Part shown: positions 26,026 through 34,528 of the stretch, in pieces
Numbering within the stretch: position 1 is the first letter of the stretch
How the letters are laid out: the number at the start of each line of letters is the position of its first letter
NCBI GenBank assembly: GCA_964595945.1
Contig: CAZQSL010000010.1
Location: 1-49,028 of the forward strand
DNA: 49,028 nt
From: CAZQSL01 sp964595945
Lineage (GTDB): Bacteria; UBP15; UBA6099; JAJRTR01
Reading direction: 5' to 3'
The notes under the pieces: model-generated
Databases searched by the model: none
The model's input: only the letters and a program-made list of their open reading frames with translations
What the model was told of the DNA's origin: nothing
Translations under genes and position numbers: made by a program

Positions 26026-27753
26026 ATGTCAGATATCAACAAAGATAAAGCTGAACTGATCAGCACAAGCATGGAGGACCTCCTTCGCGAGCTCGAAAAG
26101 GAAGACCTCATCGCTCCATGCGGCAGCGCCGGCATGTCCGAACTGCAGTGCCCCACTACTGTGCTTGAGGATTTCGACATCGGCGAGGTCCAGGAAATGG
26201 ACCCTGATGGCTTCATCGAACTACTCGCAGAAAATGACATCGAAGGCCTTGAAGTCATTGAGTTGGACCTGAAACGCAAAGGACAGAAATCACCGGACTC
26301 TCCAGATATCCCGCTCAACGAAAAAACCATGAGTATTTCGTCGTCTCAGGGCATATCGCTTCTGGTTTCCAAAGACGCGCTGCGCTGCTATGTCGAGATC
26401 GACACGGCAGCGCAGACCCGCATGCTTACGGTGTCAATACTCCGCGAACTCCTCGCCGAAGCCGGCGTCACTTATGGGATCATGCCCGATCACAATCTCA
26501 AAAACAAACTGGAACTCGCCCAAAAGGAAGATGTCGGCCCATTTCTCGTGGCAATGGGCACACCACCCCGCAAGGGCATCAACGCTTCGGTCAAGTTTCA
26601 CTGCCAGCCGGGCGGCTCCAGCGTCATCGACAACAAACACGAAAACGATGACCCTTCAGGCTCTGTCGACTATCGCGAAAGCAGCAGAAATATCACAAGT
26701 GTTTCCGCAGGCGAAGTACTCGCCGAAATCACCGGCGCCACACGAGGCGAAACCGGCACCGATGTCTATGGCCGTCCCATCCCCGGCAAACACGGCAAAG
26801 GCGTACCAATAAGGCCCGGCAAAAATGTCGCGCGCGACGAAACGGGCCGCAAGTACTACGCTACCGCTTCCGGCCAGCCCATCCTTTCGTCCGACACCAT
26901 TTCTGTCATACCCGAACTCATCATCGATGGCGACGTCGATTTCGGCGTCGGCAATATCAACTTCACCGGCAGTGTCCAGATCAAGGGGACAATCAGAGAC
27001 GGCTTCAGAGTCAAAGCCGGCGGAGACATCACTGTGAAGGGCAACATCGAAGCCGCCTATATCGAGTGTGATGGAAACCTCCACGCCCGGCACGGCATCA
27101 CCGGGCGCAACATTGCCACTGTCAAATGCTCCGGCTCGATCGAAGCGCTGTACATCGAAAACGCCGATGTCACCGTCGAAGGCAATCTGTTTGTATCACG
27201 CGGCATACTTCACTCCGAAATACTCTGCAACGGCAATGTCGTCGTCACGTCCAGGACAGGCCGCATCATCGGCGGTCGCGTTATCGCCAGAAACCTTGTC
27301 GAAACTCACTACGCCGGCTCGGAGGCAGAGGTCAAAACGGAGATATGTGTCGGCCGCGACGCCAACATCCAGAAAACCCTCTGGGTGCTCGAAGAAAAAA
27401 AACAGGCTATCTCCATGAATCTGAAAAAACTCGAATTTATCATCGAAAAGGCCTCGAAAGCATCGAACGAGGGAATCCAGATTTCCCCTGAGATCAGGGA
27501 GTCACTCCTTCGCGTGGCCGAAAAACAGGCGGAATTGAAAGCATCACTCAAAACCATTTCAGCCGACTATACTAAACTTACCAGGGAAATGTTCTCAGGC
27601 ATCCCCGGCCGCGTCAAGGTCCACAAGCTGATGTACGCCAACACTCACCTCGAAATCGGCAGTCACATGGTCATCGTCACCGAACCACGCAAACACGTGA
27701 TGCTGATGGAAGACAAAGCCAACCTAACAATACAAATGATCAATCTTTTCTGA
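26026..27753 (+). CDS. Second DUF342/FapA-family protein
   Basis: A 575-residue paralogue of the DUF342 protein two genes upstream. Residues 1-95 form an acidic, probably unstructured or helical head. A single DUF342 N-terminal module follows, with the diagnostic 'GATRGETGTDVYGRPIPG' turn near residue 240. Next come a beta-helix-like stretch with regular Gly/Val/Asp spacing (about 300-430), a coiled-coil hairpin (about 445-520) and a terminal strand pair. AAGGGA lies just before the ATG. It differs from its neighbour by having one rather than two N-terminal modules and an acidic head. Co-assembly of the two into a cytoplasmic scaffold is an inference. Confidence 0.83.
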   Translation: MSDINKDKAELISTSMEDLLRELEKEDLIAPCGSAGMSELQCPTTVLEDFDIGEVQEMDPDGFIELLAENDIEGLEVIELDLKRKGQKSPDSPDIPLNEKTMSISSSQGISLLVSKDALRCYVEIDTAAQTRMLTVSILRELLAEAGVTYGIMPDHNLKNKLELAQKEDVGPFLVAMGTPPRKGINASVKFHCQPGGSSVIDNKHENDDPSGSVDYRESSRNITSVSAGEVLAEITGATRGETGTDVYGRPIPGKHGKGVPIRPGKNVARDETGRKYYATASGQPILSSDTISVIPELIIDGDVDFGVGNINFTGSVQIKGTIRDGFRVKAGGDITVKGNIEAAYIECDGNLHARHGITGRNIATVKCSGSIEALYIENADVTVEGNLFVSRGILHSEILCNGNVVVTSRTGRIIGGRVIARNLVETHYAGSEAEVKTEICVGRDANIQKTLWVLEEKKQAISMNLKKLEFIIEKASKASNEGIQISPEIRESLLRVAEKQAELKASLKTISADYTKLTREMFSGIPGRVKVHKLMYANTHLEIGSHMVIVTEPRKHVMLMEDKANLTIQMINLF

Positions 27754-27782
27754 ACTAATCACTACCGATCCGAGGTATGCTT

Positions 27783-28667
27783 ATGGACAATGACAACCGA
27801 ATCAACGCCTTCCGCATAAGGGTTGAAAACATCCCGTCGCTCCCTACGCTGCCGACAACTATCATCCATATCAACAAGATTCTCGCCGATCCCAATTCCG
27901 ACGCGAAACAGGTCGGCAATGTACTCGAAAAAGACCTCGCGCTCTCATCGAAAGTACTCAAGATCGCAAATTCGTCATTTTACGGCATGCGCACCGAAAT
28001 CACGACTCTTTCGCGCGCCACTGTCGTTCTCGGCTACAACACTCTCATGAGTATTGCCATTACGGCTTCGATCCTCGAACTCTTCAACGTCGAAACTCTC
28101 GGCGGCGTATACTTCACTGCTGAGGAATTCTGGAAACACTCGATCGGGGTAGCCTGTGTCTCACGCATGGTCTGCGAGGAGATCAGACATAAAAATCCCG
28201 AGGAAGGCTGGATAGCCGGACTCATCCATGACATCGGCAAAGTGATCCTCAGCCAGTTTTTCACCAGTGATTTCAAGGAAATCATCAGTGTCGTCAATGA
28301 GAAAGGCATACTGATAATAAATGCGGAGAAACAGGTGCTCGGCATAACTCATTGCAACATAGGAAAGTGGATCACCGAAAAATGGTCCCTCCCGCTCATG
28401 CTGCAGGAAGCCATCGCCCTGCATCACTCGCCGGACAAGGCACGCATCGACCGTTCTCTAACGACCGTTGTCCACTTCGCCGACATACTATGCCGCATGA
28501 AGGGCATCGGCAACGGAGGCGATAGCAAAGTGCCGGCGCTTGACAAGGTTTCTTTCAGCGAACTCGGGCTGACTACGAAAATGATCAAGAATATCACTTC
28601 GCGCATCACTGAAGAAACGGACAAGGCCTTTTCGATCCTCGAATTGTCAAAAAACAGATCCGACTGA
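27783..28667 (+). CDS. HDOD-domain signalling protein
   Basis: A 294-residue protein dominated by an HDOD domain (about 10-215). It opens with the typical 'LPTLPTTIIHINKILADP' and includes 'SKVLKIANSSFYG' and a retained 'LIHDIGK' motif. HDOD proteins are usually non-enzymatic regulators linked to chemotaxis, type IV pili, flagella and c-di-GMP pathways. The ATG at 27783 has GAGG seven bases upstream; the ATG at 27777 is too close to that site. It is the last gene of the six-gene operon. Together with FapA-type and receiver proteins it points to a polarity or motility-related signalling complex. Confidence 0.92.
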   Translation: MDNDNRINAFRIRVENIPSLPTLPTTIIHINKILADPNSDAKQVGNVLEKDLALSSKVLKIANSSFYGMRTEITTLSRATVVLGYNTLMSIAITASILELFNVETLGGVYFTAEEFWKHSIGVACVSRMVCEEIRHKNPEEGWIAGLIHDIGKVILSQFFTSDFKEIISVVNEKGILIINAEKQVLGITHCNIGKWITEKWSLPLMLQEAIALHHSPDKARIDRSLTTVVHFADILCRMKGIGNGGDSKVPALDKVSFSELGLTTKMIKNITSRITEETDKAFSILELSKNRSD

Positions 28668-28670
28668 TTT

Positions 28671-28694
28671 TTCGGCGGTTGAACTGTTGCCGAA
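28671..28694. terminator. Possible terminator between convergent genes
   Basis: TTCGGC (28671-28676) can pair with GCCGAA (28689-28694) in the 59-base gap between the HDOD gene and the convergent hybrid kinase gene. The stem is only six base pairs and no long T-tract follows, so the call is weak. Confidence 0.3.
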
Positions 28695-28726
28695 TAATGA
28701 AATGGAATCCGGGTAGATTGGTCTGC

Positions 28727-31700
28727 TCACCTTTCATCTGCAAGGATCTGACACACCTTGCGGGCAAGAGCGGCGATGCTGAAAGGTTTTGCGATGAAGT
28801 GATGTTCGCCACCGACCATGCCCTGCAGTATCATGATGTTCTCCGGATACCCCGACATAAAAAGTACTTTGATCCCGGGGCGGAAAGTACTGATTTCCTC
28901 ATGGAGCTTCACTCCGTTCATCTGCGGCATGATAAGGTCGGTAAGCAGCATGTCGATATGTCCGGCTTCTCTGGCTATTTCGATGGCATGGAGCGGAGTT
29001 TCGGCGTTCAGGACTGTATTGCCACTGGATTCGAGCACTGATTTCGCGAGTTGCATGACCATCTGATCATCTTCCACGAGCAGGATTGTGCCGCTGATGC
29101 CGCAATATTGCGCGGAGACGGCGGCATCGGTTTCCACCAGCGTCCTGGCAGAACGCGGCAAGAGTATTTTGAAACACGATCCGCTTCCCATTTCGCTATA
29201 GACGGTAATGCCGCCGTGGTGAGCTTCGACGATACCATAGACGGTAGACAGGCCCAGACCGGTGCCTTTCCCGGTCTCCTTGGTTGTGAAAAACGGCTCG
29301 AATATCTGAGACATGGTTTCTTCGTCCATGCCGGTGCCGGTATCGGTGACAGATAGCGCGACGTAGGAGCCATTGGGGATCGGCGGCAGGATTTTTGCAG
29401 ATATGGCATCTATATCGGTGTTTTTTGTTTCGATGGTGATATGTCCGCCCTCTTCGATAGCGTCGCGTGCATTGATAACGAGATTCATCAATATCTGTTC
29501 GATCTGGCTGGTATCTCCTTCGATATCCCATAGCGCGTCATCGAGGTAAATATCGAGTGCGACATCTTCGCCGATTATGCGGTCTATCATTTTCTGGAAG
29601 TTCTGAATCACGGTGTTTATGTTGATGGGCTTCATCTCGAACGCCTGTTTGCGGCTGAACGTCAGGAGCTGGTTTGTGAGTTTTTTCGCGCGTTCGCCGG
29701 ACTCCTTGATGAAAGATATGTTTTTGAATATAGCATCACCGGCGTCGATTTTTTTCATGGTGAGCTCCGAGTAGCCGATTATGGCCGTGAGGATATTGTT
29801 GAAATCATGTGCGATACCCCCGGCGAGCTTGCCGAAAGCCTCCATTTTCTGCGACTGGAGATACTGTTTGTAAATCTTTTCTTTTTCTGCTTCGGCCTTT
29901 TTGCGCTCTTCGATATTTTCAGTCATAAAGACGCAGCCATAGGGCGTCGCCTGGGCATTCATCAGTACGGTCACAGTCATCGAGACCCAGTTGTGCGAGG
30001 CGTTTGTGTTGGTGAGCCGTACATCGAGCGAGTAGCTTTTATCCTTGCGGGCGAGGAGTCGCTCGATGGGGTCATCCTCGGCTGGCAGGTCATCGGGGTG
30101 TACAAGAGAGGCAAAGCGGCGGCCATAAAGTTCGGATTCGGCATAACCGGTGAGGTTGCAGAAAGCGGGATTGGACTTGATGATACAGCCGTCAAGATCA
30201 CCGAGGCAGACCCCGACTGCCGTTTGCTCGAAGAGACCGCGGAAACGTTCTTCGCTTTTCTGGAGTTCCTTTTCGCTCCGCCGTTTCACGATGGTTTTCC
30301 ACATTTCATTCATGATGAGCGTGAGCTGGCGCACATCAGCCTCATTGTAGCCGGTTTCCTTGTTGGCGACCCCGGCGATAGCGACAATGTCACTGCCCTC
30401 GAATATGGGGACACTCATGTGGCGCTCCACTGTAAAATGGCCATCGGGCAGCCCCCGCCTGCCTTTTTCATTTTCGTAATCGTTGTGTATGACAGGCCGC
30501 CGGGTACGGTACGGATCAGCCCAGATGCCGGCTTCGGCGACAGGATACATGTCAGAAGCTTTCGCGCTGCATGTCTTGATGACATTTTTGGAAAAGAGGA
30601 ATATCCTGACGGATTCGCTTTCCTTGTCGATCAGGTGGAGATAGCCTGCCTTGCTGCCGGTGAGGCGCACCCCTTCCTCAAGTGCGAACTCGGTTACCGG
30701 GCCGTCATCTACATCTCTCATCTGACTCAGCTTGTAAAGCGAGTTGAGGCGTTCTTCGTTCAGCCTTATGGCTTCCTCGTCCATTTTCGCCTGGGTGATA
30801 TCGATGATGTGGCTGATGAAATACTGTGGTTTTCCCGTTTCGTCCCGGAGGAGAATGGAGTTGAGCAGGCCCCAGATGACCCTGCCGTTCCTTGCCATAT
30901 ACCGTTTCTGGTGATTCTCGATATAATCCAGGCCGAACCACTCGCTTGAAATCGCGTCTTTCGCAAAGCCGGTCTCGTCAGGATGGGTCACGTCCATTAC
31001 TTTTTTCTCATAAAGCTCTTCTTCGGCATAGCCGAGCATCTCGCAGAATTTCCTGTTGACCTTGATAAACGAGCCATCGAGTCCGACAAGGATCATCGAT
31101 ATGGCAGCATTGTCGAATGCCACGCGGAATTGCTTCTCACTCGTCCTCAGAGCCTTTTCGATCTTTCTCTTTTCAGTGATATCACTCGCCACTCCCCAGA
31201 GGCGCACGAGGCGTCCGTTCTCGATGATGCCGGACATGCCTATCGAGATGAAGATAACATTGCCATCGTCATCCACGCGGGTCAGTTCGTAATCCTGTAT
31301 CGCGTAGCTGAAGTCGATAAAATGGGAGAAAAAATCTTCCGCCTGATCAGCGCCCTGCACAGAAAGTATTTTTTTTACCTTTAGTCCGACGATATCATCG
31401 AGGCTGCCATAACCGAGAATCCGGGCAAATTTGTCATTGCACTCGGCAAGCACTGCGGACTCGGTGACTGTGGCGACCTGCCTTGTCTTTAGTTCCAATA
31501 CTTCGACAGGCTGGATAATCTCGAACCTGAATATTCCTTCGTTGCTGTTGGAGATGAACGCGCGATAACGCTGTTCGGTTTCAGTCATTGTTAGTTCGTT
31601 CAGTTTACGCTCGGAAATGTCACGAGCCGAAACGAGTATGATTTCGCGGCCGTTGATCGAACCTTTCTTCATGGTGATTTCGATCCAGAAGAGAAAATCT

Positions 31701-32317
31701 TCCCTGTGCTTCGCCTGCCACTCGAATCTTTGCGGCCTCCCGGTAAGAGCGCGCGAGAGGTAATCCAGAGCTTCGTTCTGGGTATATGGCGGCACGTTCG
31801 AACTGAGTGAGGCGACATCCATTTCAACGATTTCGCCCCTCGTGTAGCCATACATGTCACAGGTGCGCTCATTGACAAAAATGATTTTGCCAGTTTCGGC
31901 ATCATGGAGAAAAACCGCTTCGTTGAAAAGATTGAATGCTTCGAAATCATCAGTGTCTGACAGGATATCCCGGTCTGTTATAGACGTTCGCGAAGAAACA
32001 TCCTCACTAATGGAACTGACCGGACAATGCAGGTAGTCTCCGAGAAAAGCGGTGAGGCTTTCATAGTCGGGCAAGGCCGCGAGCGGCGTCCGGCGAAGCT
32101 CGCTTTCTCCGATGATGTTGTAGAGTACATTGAGGACAAATGTGGAACTGGACAGACAGATGATGATGTCCCACCGCTGCGCTATGGCGGTGAGCACTCC
32201 GTCGATAGAGTCGATACGGTTAAAGACGGCCCGGCCATCCCAGACAGTTTCGTCAAATCCGGTCCTGGCTTGCTGCTGCCCGTATTCGAATACCAGTATG
32301 TGACGTATTTTTCCCAT
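28727..32317 (-). CDS. Hybrid sensor histidine kinase (multi-PAS, GAF, receiver)
   Basis: A 1196-residue cytoplasmic hybrid kinase without membrane segments. In order: a 100-residue N-terminal alpha/beta region of unclear type, PAS (about 124-238), PAS (245-388), PAS (389-512), GAF (525-685), PAS (697-815), HisKA with phospho-acceptor H837 in 'GGIAHDFNNILTAI', HATPase with intact N-box 'LMNLVINARDA', G1 'TDTGTGM' and G2 'GKGTGLGL', and a C-terminal receiver with D1127 in 'LLTDLIMP'. It should autophosphorylate at H837 and pass phosphate to D1127. A downstream phosphotransferase would be needed to go further. It is convergent with the operon holding receivers and a phosphotransferase-like protein, a plausible relay partner. 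The sensed signals are unknown. Confidence 0.95.
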   Translation of the reverse strand: MGKIRHILVFEYGQQQARTGFDETVWDGRAVFNRIDSIDGVLTAIAQRWDIIICLSSSTFVLNVLYNIIGESELRRTPLAALPDYESLTAFLGDYLHCPVSSISEDVSSRTSITDRDILSDTDDFEAFNLFNEAVFLHDAETGKIIFVNERTCDMYGYTRGEIVEMDVASLSSNVPPYTQNEALDYLSRALTGRPQRFEWQAKHREDFLFWIEITMKKGSINGREIILVSARDISERKLNELTMTETEQRYRAFISNSNEGIFRFEIIQPVEVLELKTRQVATVTESAVLAECNDKFARILGYGSLDDIVGLKVKKILSVQGADQAEDFFSHFIDFSYAIQDYELTRVDDDGNVIFISIGMSGIIENGRLVRLWGVASDITEKRKIEKALRTSEKQFRVAFDNAAISMILVGLDGSFIKVNRKFCEMLGYAEEELYEKKVMDVTHPDETGFAKDAISSEWFGLDYIENHQKRYMARNGRVIWGLLNSILLRDETGKPQYFISHIIDITQAKMDEEAIRLNEERLNSLYKLSQMRDVDDGPVTEFALEEGVRLTGSKAGYLHLIDKESESVRIFLFSKNVIKTCSAKASDMYPVAEAGIWADPYRTRRPVIHNDYENEKGRRGLPDGHFTVERHMSVPIFEGSDIVAIAGVANKETGYNEADVRQLTLIMNEMWKTIVKRRSEKELQKSEERFRGLFEQTAVGVCLGDLDGCIIKSNPAFCNLTGYAESELYGRRFASLVHPDDLPAEDDPIERLLARKDKSYSLDVRLTNTNASHNWVSMTVTVLMNAQATPYGCVFMTENIEERKKAEAEKEKIYKQYLQSQKMEAFGKLAGGIAHDFNNILTAIIGYSELTMKKIDAGDAIFKNISFIKESGERAKKLTNQLLTFSRKQAFEMKPININTVIQNFQKMIDRIIGEDVALDIYLDDALWDIEGDTSQIEQILMNLVINARDAIEEGGHITIETKNTDIDAISAKILPPIPNGSYVALSVTDTGTGMDEETMSQIFEPFFTTKETGKGTGLGLSTVYGIVEAHHGGITVYSEMGSGSCFKILLPRSARTLVETDAAVSAQYCGISGTILLVEDDQMVMQLAKSVLESSGNTVLNAETPLHAIEIAREAGHIDMLLTDLIMPQMNGVKLHEEISTFRPGIKVLFMSGYPENIMILQGMVGGEHHFIAKPFSIAALARKVCQILADER

Positions 32318-32401
32318 TGTGCAGACATCCCGGTTGCGGTATCGCCGTCCCGATGCGCGACTCGAACCCGCTTATTGACTCTTCATGTGTCCCACCTCTC
32401 G

Positions 32402-33220
32402 CTATCCGTTTACGAGAAGTTTCAGAAAATCGACTGCCCGGTCTTTGAAGCCTTCAATGCTATAGCCATATTTCTCAGCAAGCCTGTGCGCTATCATGTC
32501 GGCTATCTCTTCGCGCTTGTCAGCCGTTAACGTGTCGTGCCGGCCGAGAAAATTGTGGATGATCTCAAGGTCGGCAAGGTCCAGCAAGCCCGCGTCTGAT
32601 GTCCATGCCTGTATCTCCTGGCTCTCTCTGGCGCTGGTGTCCGCATTGCTGCCCCTTGCGGGTCCTCTGTCGAGGTAGGACGAACCCGCCACCCGCACGA
32701 CAATCGTACCCGCGGCATAATCGCCAAGCCGCTGTCCGTACTTGTTGACAAGATGGTAAATGCCGCCTGCAATGTATAATAACGGAAGTGAATCGATCAT
32801 GCGGAAGACATTGCGGAGTATGGATGTGCGCAACGAAAGAGCGGTGCCGTCGAGTTTGATTACCTGTGTGCCGGCTGCCCTTTTCCCCGGCGTACGGCCA
32901 TTTCGCCTGGTTTCGAATATCACGTGGTACAGCGCCCATACCGTAAAATAGAACAACATGGTCGAAGCGAAGATAAAACCGGCCAGCGTCGTCACGGCAT
33001 CTTCGCCCCCCTTGCCGAAGATGCCTTCGACAAGATTTTCTACAAATCCGAAAAATGTCACAAGAACCACAATCACAATCGCGCCCACAACCGAAGACAG
33101 GATCATCTGGTCGATTACCAGCCCCACGATGCGCGAACCAATCCCAGCCACTTCGTACCTCACGCGTACGAGATCAGGGGTGACAATTTCACAGTACTGT
33201 GCGGCTCTCATGTCAGCCAT
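32402..33220 (-). CDS. RDD-family membrane protein
   Basis: A 272-residue protein with an RDD domain (about 20-180). Three or four membrane helices are present: 'IVGLVIDQMILSSVVGAIVI', a second near 82-102 and a third near 145-162. The Arg/Gly/Lys signature 'NGRTPGKRAAGTQVI' lies between them. A hydrophilic C-terminal region of about 90 residues is helical and probably cytoplasmic. RDD proteins have been linked to transport, including Na+/H+ exchange in a few cases, but mostly have no assigned function. It lies upstream of the hybrid kinase on the same strand with an 84-base gap, and diverges from the small HExxH gene. Confidence 0.88.
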   Translation of the reverse strand: MADMRAAQYCEIVTPDLVRVRYEVAGIGSRIVGLVIDQMILSSVVGAIVIVVLVTFFGFVENLVEGIFGKGGEDAVTTLAGFIFASTMLFYFTVWALYHVIFETRRNGRTPGKRAAGTQVIKLDGTALSLRTSILRNVFRMIDSLPLLYIAGGIYHLVNKYGQRLGDYAAGTIVVRVAGSSYLDRGPARGSNADTSARESQEIQAWTSDAGLLDLADLEIIHNFLGRHDTLTADKREEIADMIAHRLAEKYGYSIEGFKDRAVDFLKLLVNG

Positions 33221-33313
33221 GTCAGAAATGCCCTACGAAAGTTTATGTTGTATTGTACCATATCATAATATATCATTCGGCAATGATCACACAACACTGA
33301 TGCAGGTGATAAT

Positions 33314-33712
33314 ATGGGAAAATCAAGACTGCTGACAAATGAAGAGATCGAAACTCTCAAGGGCGTCTATGGCGATCAGGTCGATTATTCCGTCATTCGG
33401 ATACACGACCGGCACTGGACGGCGCAGATCGGCATGGGGGCATGGGTGTTTGGCAGCAACATCCTGATCGGCTCGAAATACGCCGACGACCGCAGCATCC
33501 TGATCCATGAGACGGCTCATGTATGGCAATTCCAGAACCGCTGGGGCTGGGGTTACTTTTTCAACGCGTTACTCGATCATATCACCGCCCGCCTCGACGG
33601 GCACGATCCCTATGACTATTCGCCTGTAGCCGGTAAAACAGGCTGGAACAAATGGAACGCCGAGCAGCAGGCACAGTGGATACAGCACAATGAAAAACTT
33701 CCCGATGTATGA
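33314..33712 (+). CDS. Small HExxH-containing protein (putative metallopeptidase-like)
   Basis: A 132-residue soluble protein with the zinc-peptidase motif HETAH in 'LIHETAHVWQFQ' (about residues 65-76). Downstream is a 'NAEQQAQWIQ' helix with Glu that could supply the third ligand, as in DUF4157-like minimal metallopeptidase folds. AGGTGATAAT immediately precedes the ATG. There is no signal peptide. The protein is very short, so it may be a minimal peptidase core or a binding domain. It stands alone between divergent and convergent neighbours and no substrate is suggested by context. Confidence 0.8.
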   Translation: MGKSRLLTNEEIETLKGVYGDQVDYSVIRIHDRHWTAQIGMGAWVFGSNILIGSKYADDRSILIHETAHVWQFQNRWGWGYFFNALLDHITARLDGHDPYDYSPVAGKTGWNKWNAEQQAQWIQHNEKLPDV

Positions 33713-33833
33713 CTTTCCCCTTGTCGATCGTTCTATTCGCTGCTATCGGATATGACAGATTGCCTCTTCGGACTGGAATTAGCCAGACTGTAGCAGGCTG
33801 CGCCCCGAATCCAATTACGGAATCCAGAGCCCT

Positions 33834-34340
33834 TCACGCAAGGCTTTTCTGCATCCACACGACATCGAATGCCTCTCCCGCTTTTTCGCCGATTCCCCTG
33901 AGCCGCCCTGTTTCTGCAAAACCATTGCGAGTGTGAAAGGCGATGCTCTGGTGGTTTTTTGATGATACATTGGCGATGATATGCTTGATGCCGATCGCTC
34001 GCGCGTCGGATTCGAGCAGTGCGAGCGCCCTTGTGCCTATCCCCTGTCCTGTCGCTTCGCGCGCTATGAAATATGTCACTTCCGCCGTTTTTTTGAAAAC
34101 GGGCTGTTTCCTGAAAGCATGCAGAAAACAGAATCCTGCCAGTCTGCCGCTTTGCGCATCTTTCATAACATAAGCGGGATATCCTGCCGCGATTTTCAGA
34201 AACACTCCTGCATATTCCTGCGGCAAGCGCATCTCCTGATACGCCGCAAAACCGTTTTCTACATAATAGTTGAATATCTCAAGCACTTCTGCACCGTGTT
34301 CTTCGGCCATTTTCTCGAATATCACATTCATGTTTTCCAT
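33834..34340 (-). CDS. GNAT-family N-acetyltransferase
   Basis: A 168-residue acetyltransferase. The acetyl-CoA-binding motif 'REATGQGIGTRAL' (Q/R-x-x-G-x-G/A) lies near residues 94-106, after the strand 'AEVTYFIA'. The following 'IIANVSSKNHQSIAFHTRNGF' region, with its conserved Asn and His, is typical of the phosphinothricin/amino-acid N-acetyltransferase (PAT/YncA) subgroup. The substrate is probably a small amine or amino-acid analogue but is not fixed by sequence. The start could be the ATG at 34340 or 34331. The gene is convergent with the HExxH gene and divergent from kup. Confidence 0.92.
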   Translation of the reverse strand: MENMNVIFEKMAEEHGAEVLEIFNYYVENGFAAYQEMRLPQEYAGVFLKIAAGYPAYVMKDAQSGRLAGFCFLHAFRKQPVFKKTAEVTYFIAREATGQGIGTRALALLESDARAIGIKHIIANVSSKNHQSIAFHTRNGFAETGRLRGIGEKAGEAFDVVWMQKSLA

Positions 34341-34528
34341 CCCTGCCCGGTCTGATCTTCAGCCATCCGTTACCATTGTGCACCAGGAGGGGAAAAGATA
34401 CAGCCACTGGCGGCAAATATTTCCACCGGCTGCTATTTCGATTCTGTTTGTTTTCACCGCGATTGGCAGTAGAATATGATGTGTTTGACATTATTGGGGA
34501 ATTGACCTTCTCTTGACAGGAGTACGAA

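Noticed and set aside
23178..27753. Gly/Asp-rich periodic sequence that could suggest secreted RTX or adhesin repeats
   Set aside because: There is no signal peptide and no GGxGxDxxx nonamer; the PPT-x-G turns fit DUF342/FapA instead.
32318..32401. Minus-strand GGTTCGAGTC resembling a tRNA T-loop
   Set aside because: The flanking five-base stem has a mismatch and no acceptor, D-arm or anticodon arm can be built around it.
26000..34410. 12-base word TACAGCCACTGG near 26001 and again near 34397
   Set aside because: Only two copies in unrelated upstream regions with no shared flanks; taken as coincidence.
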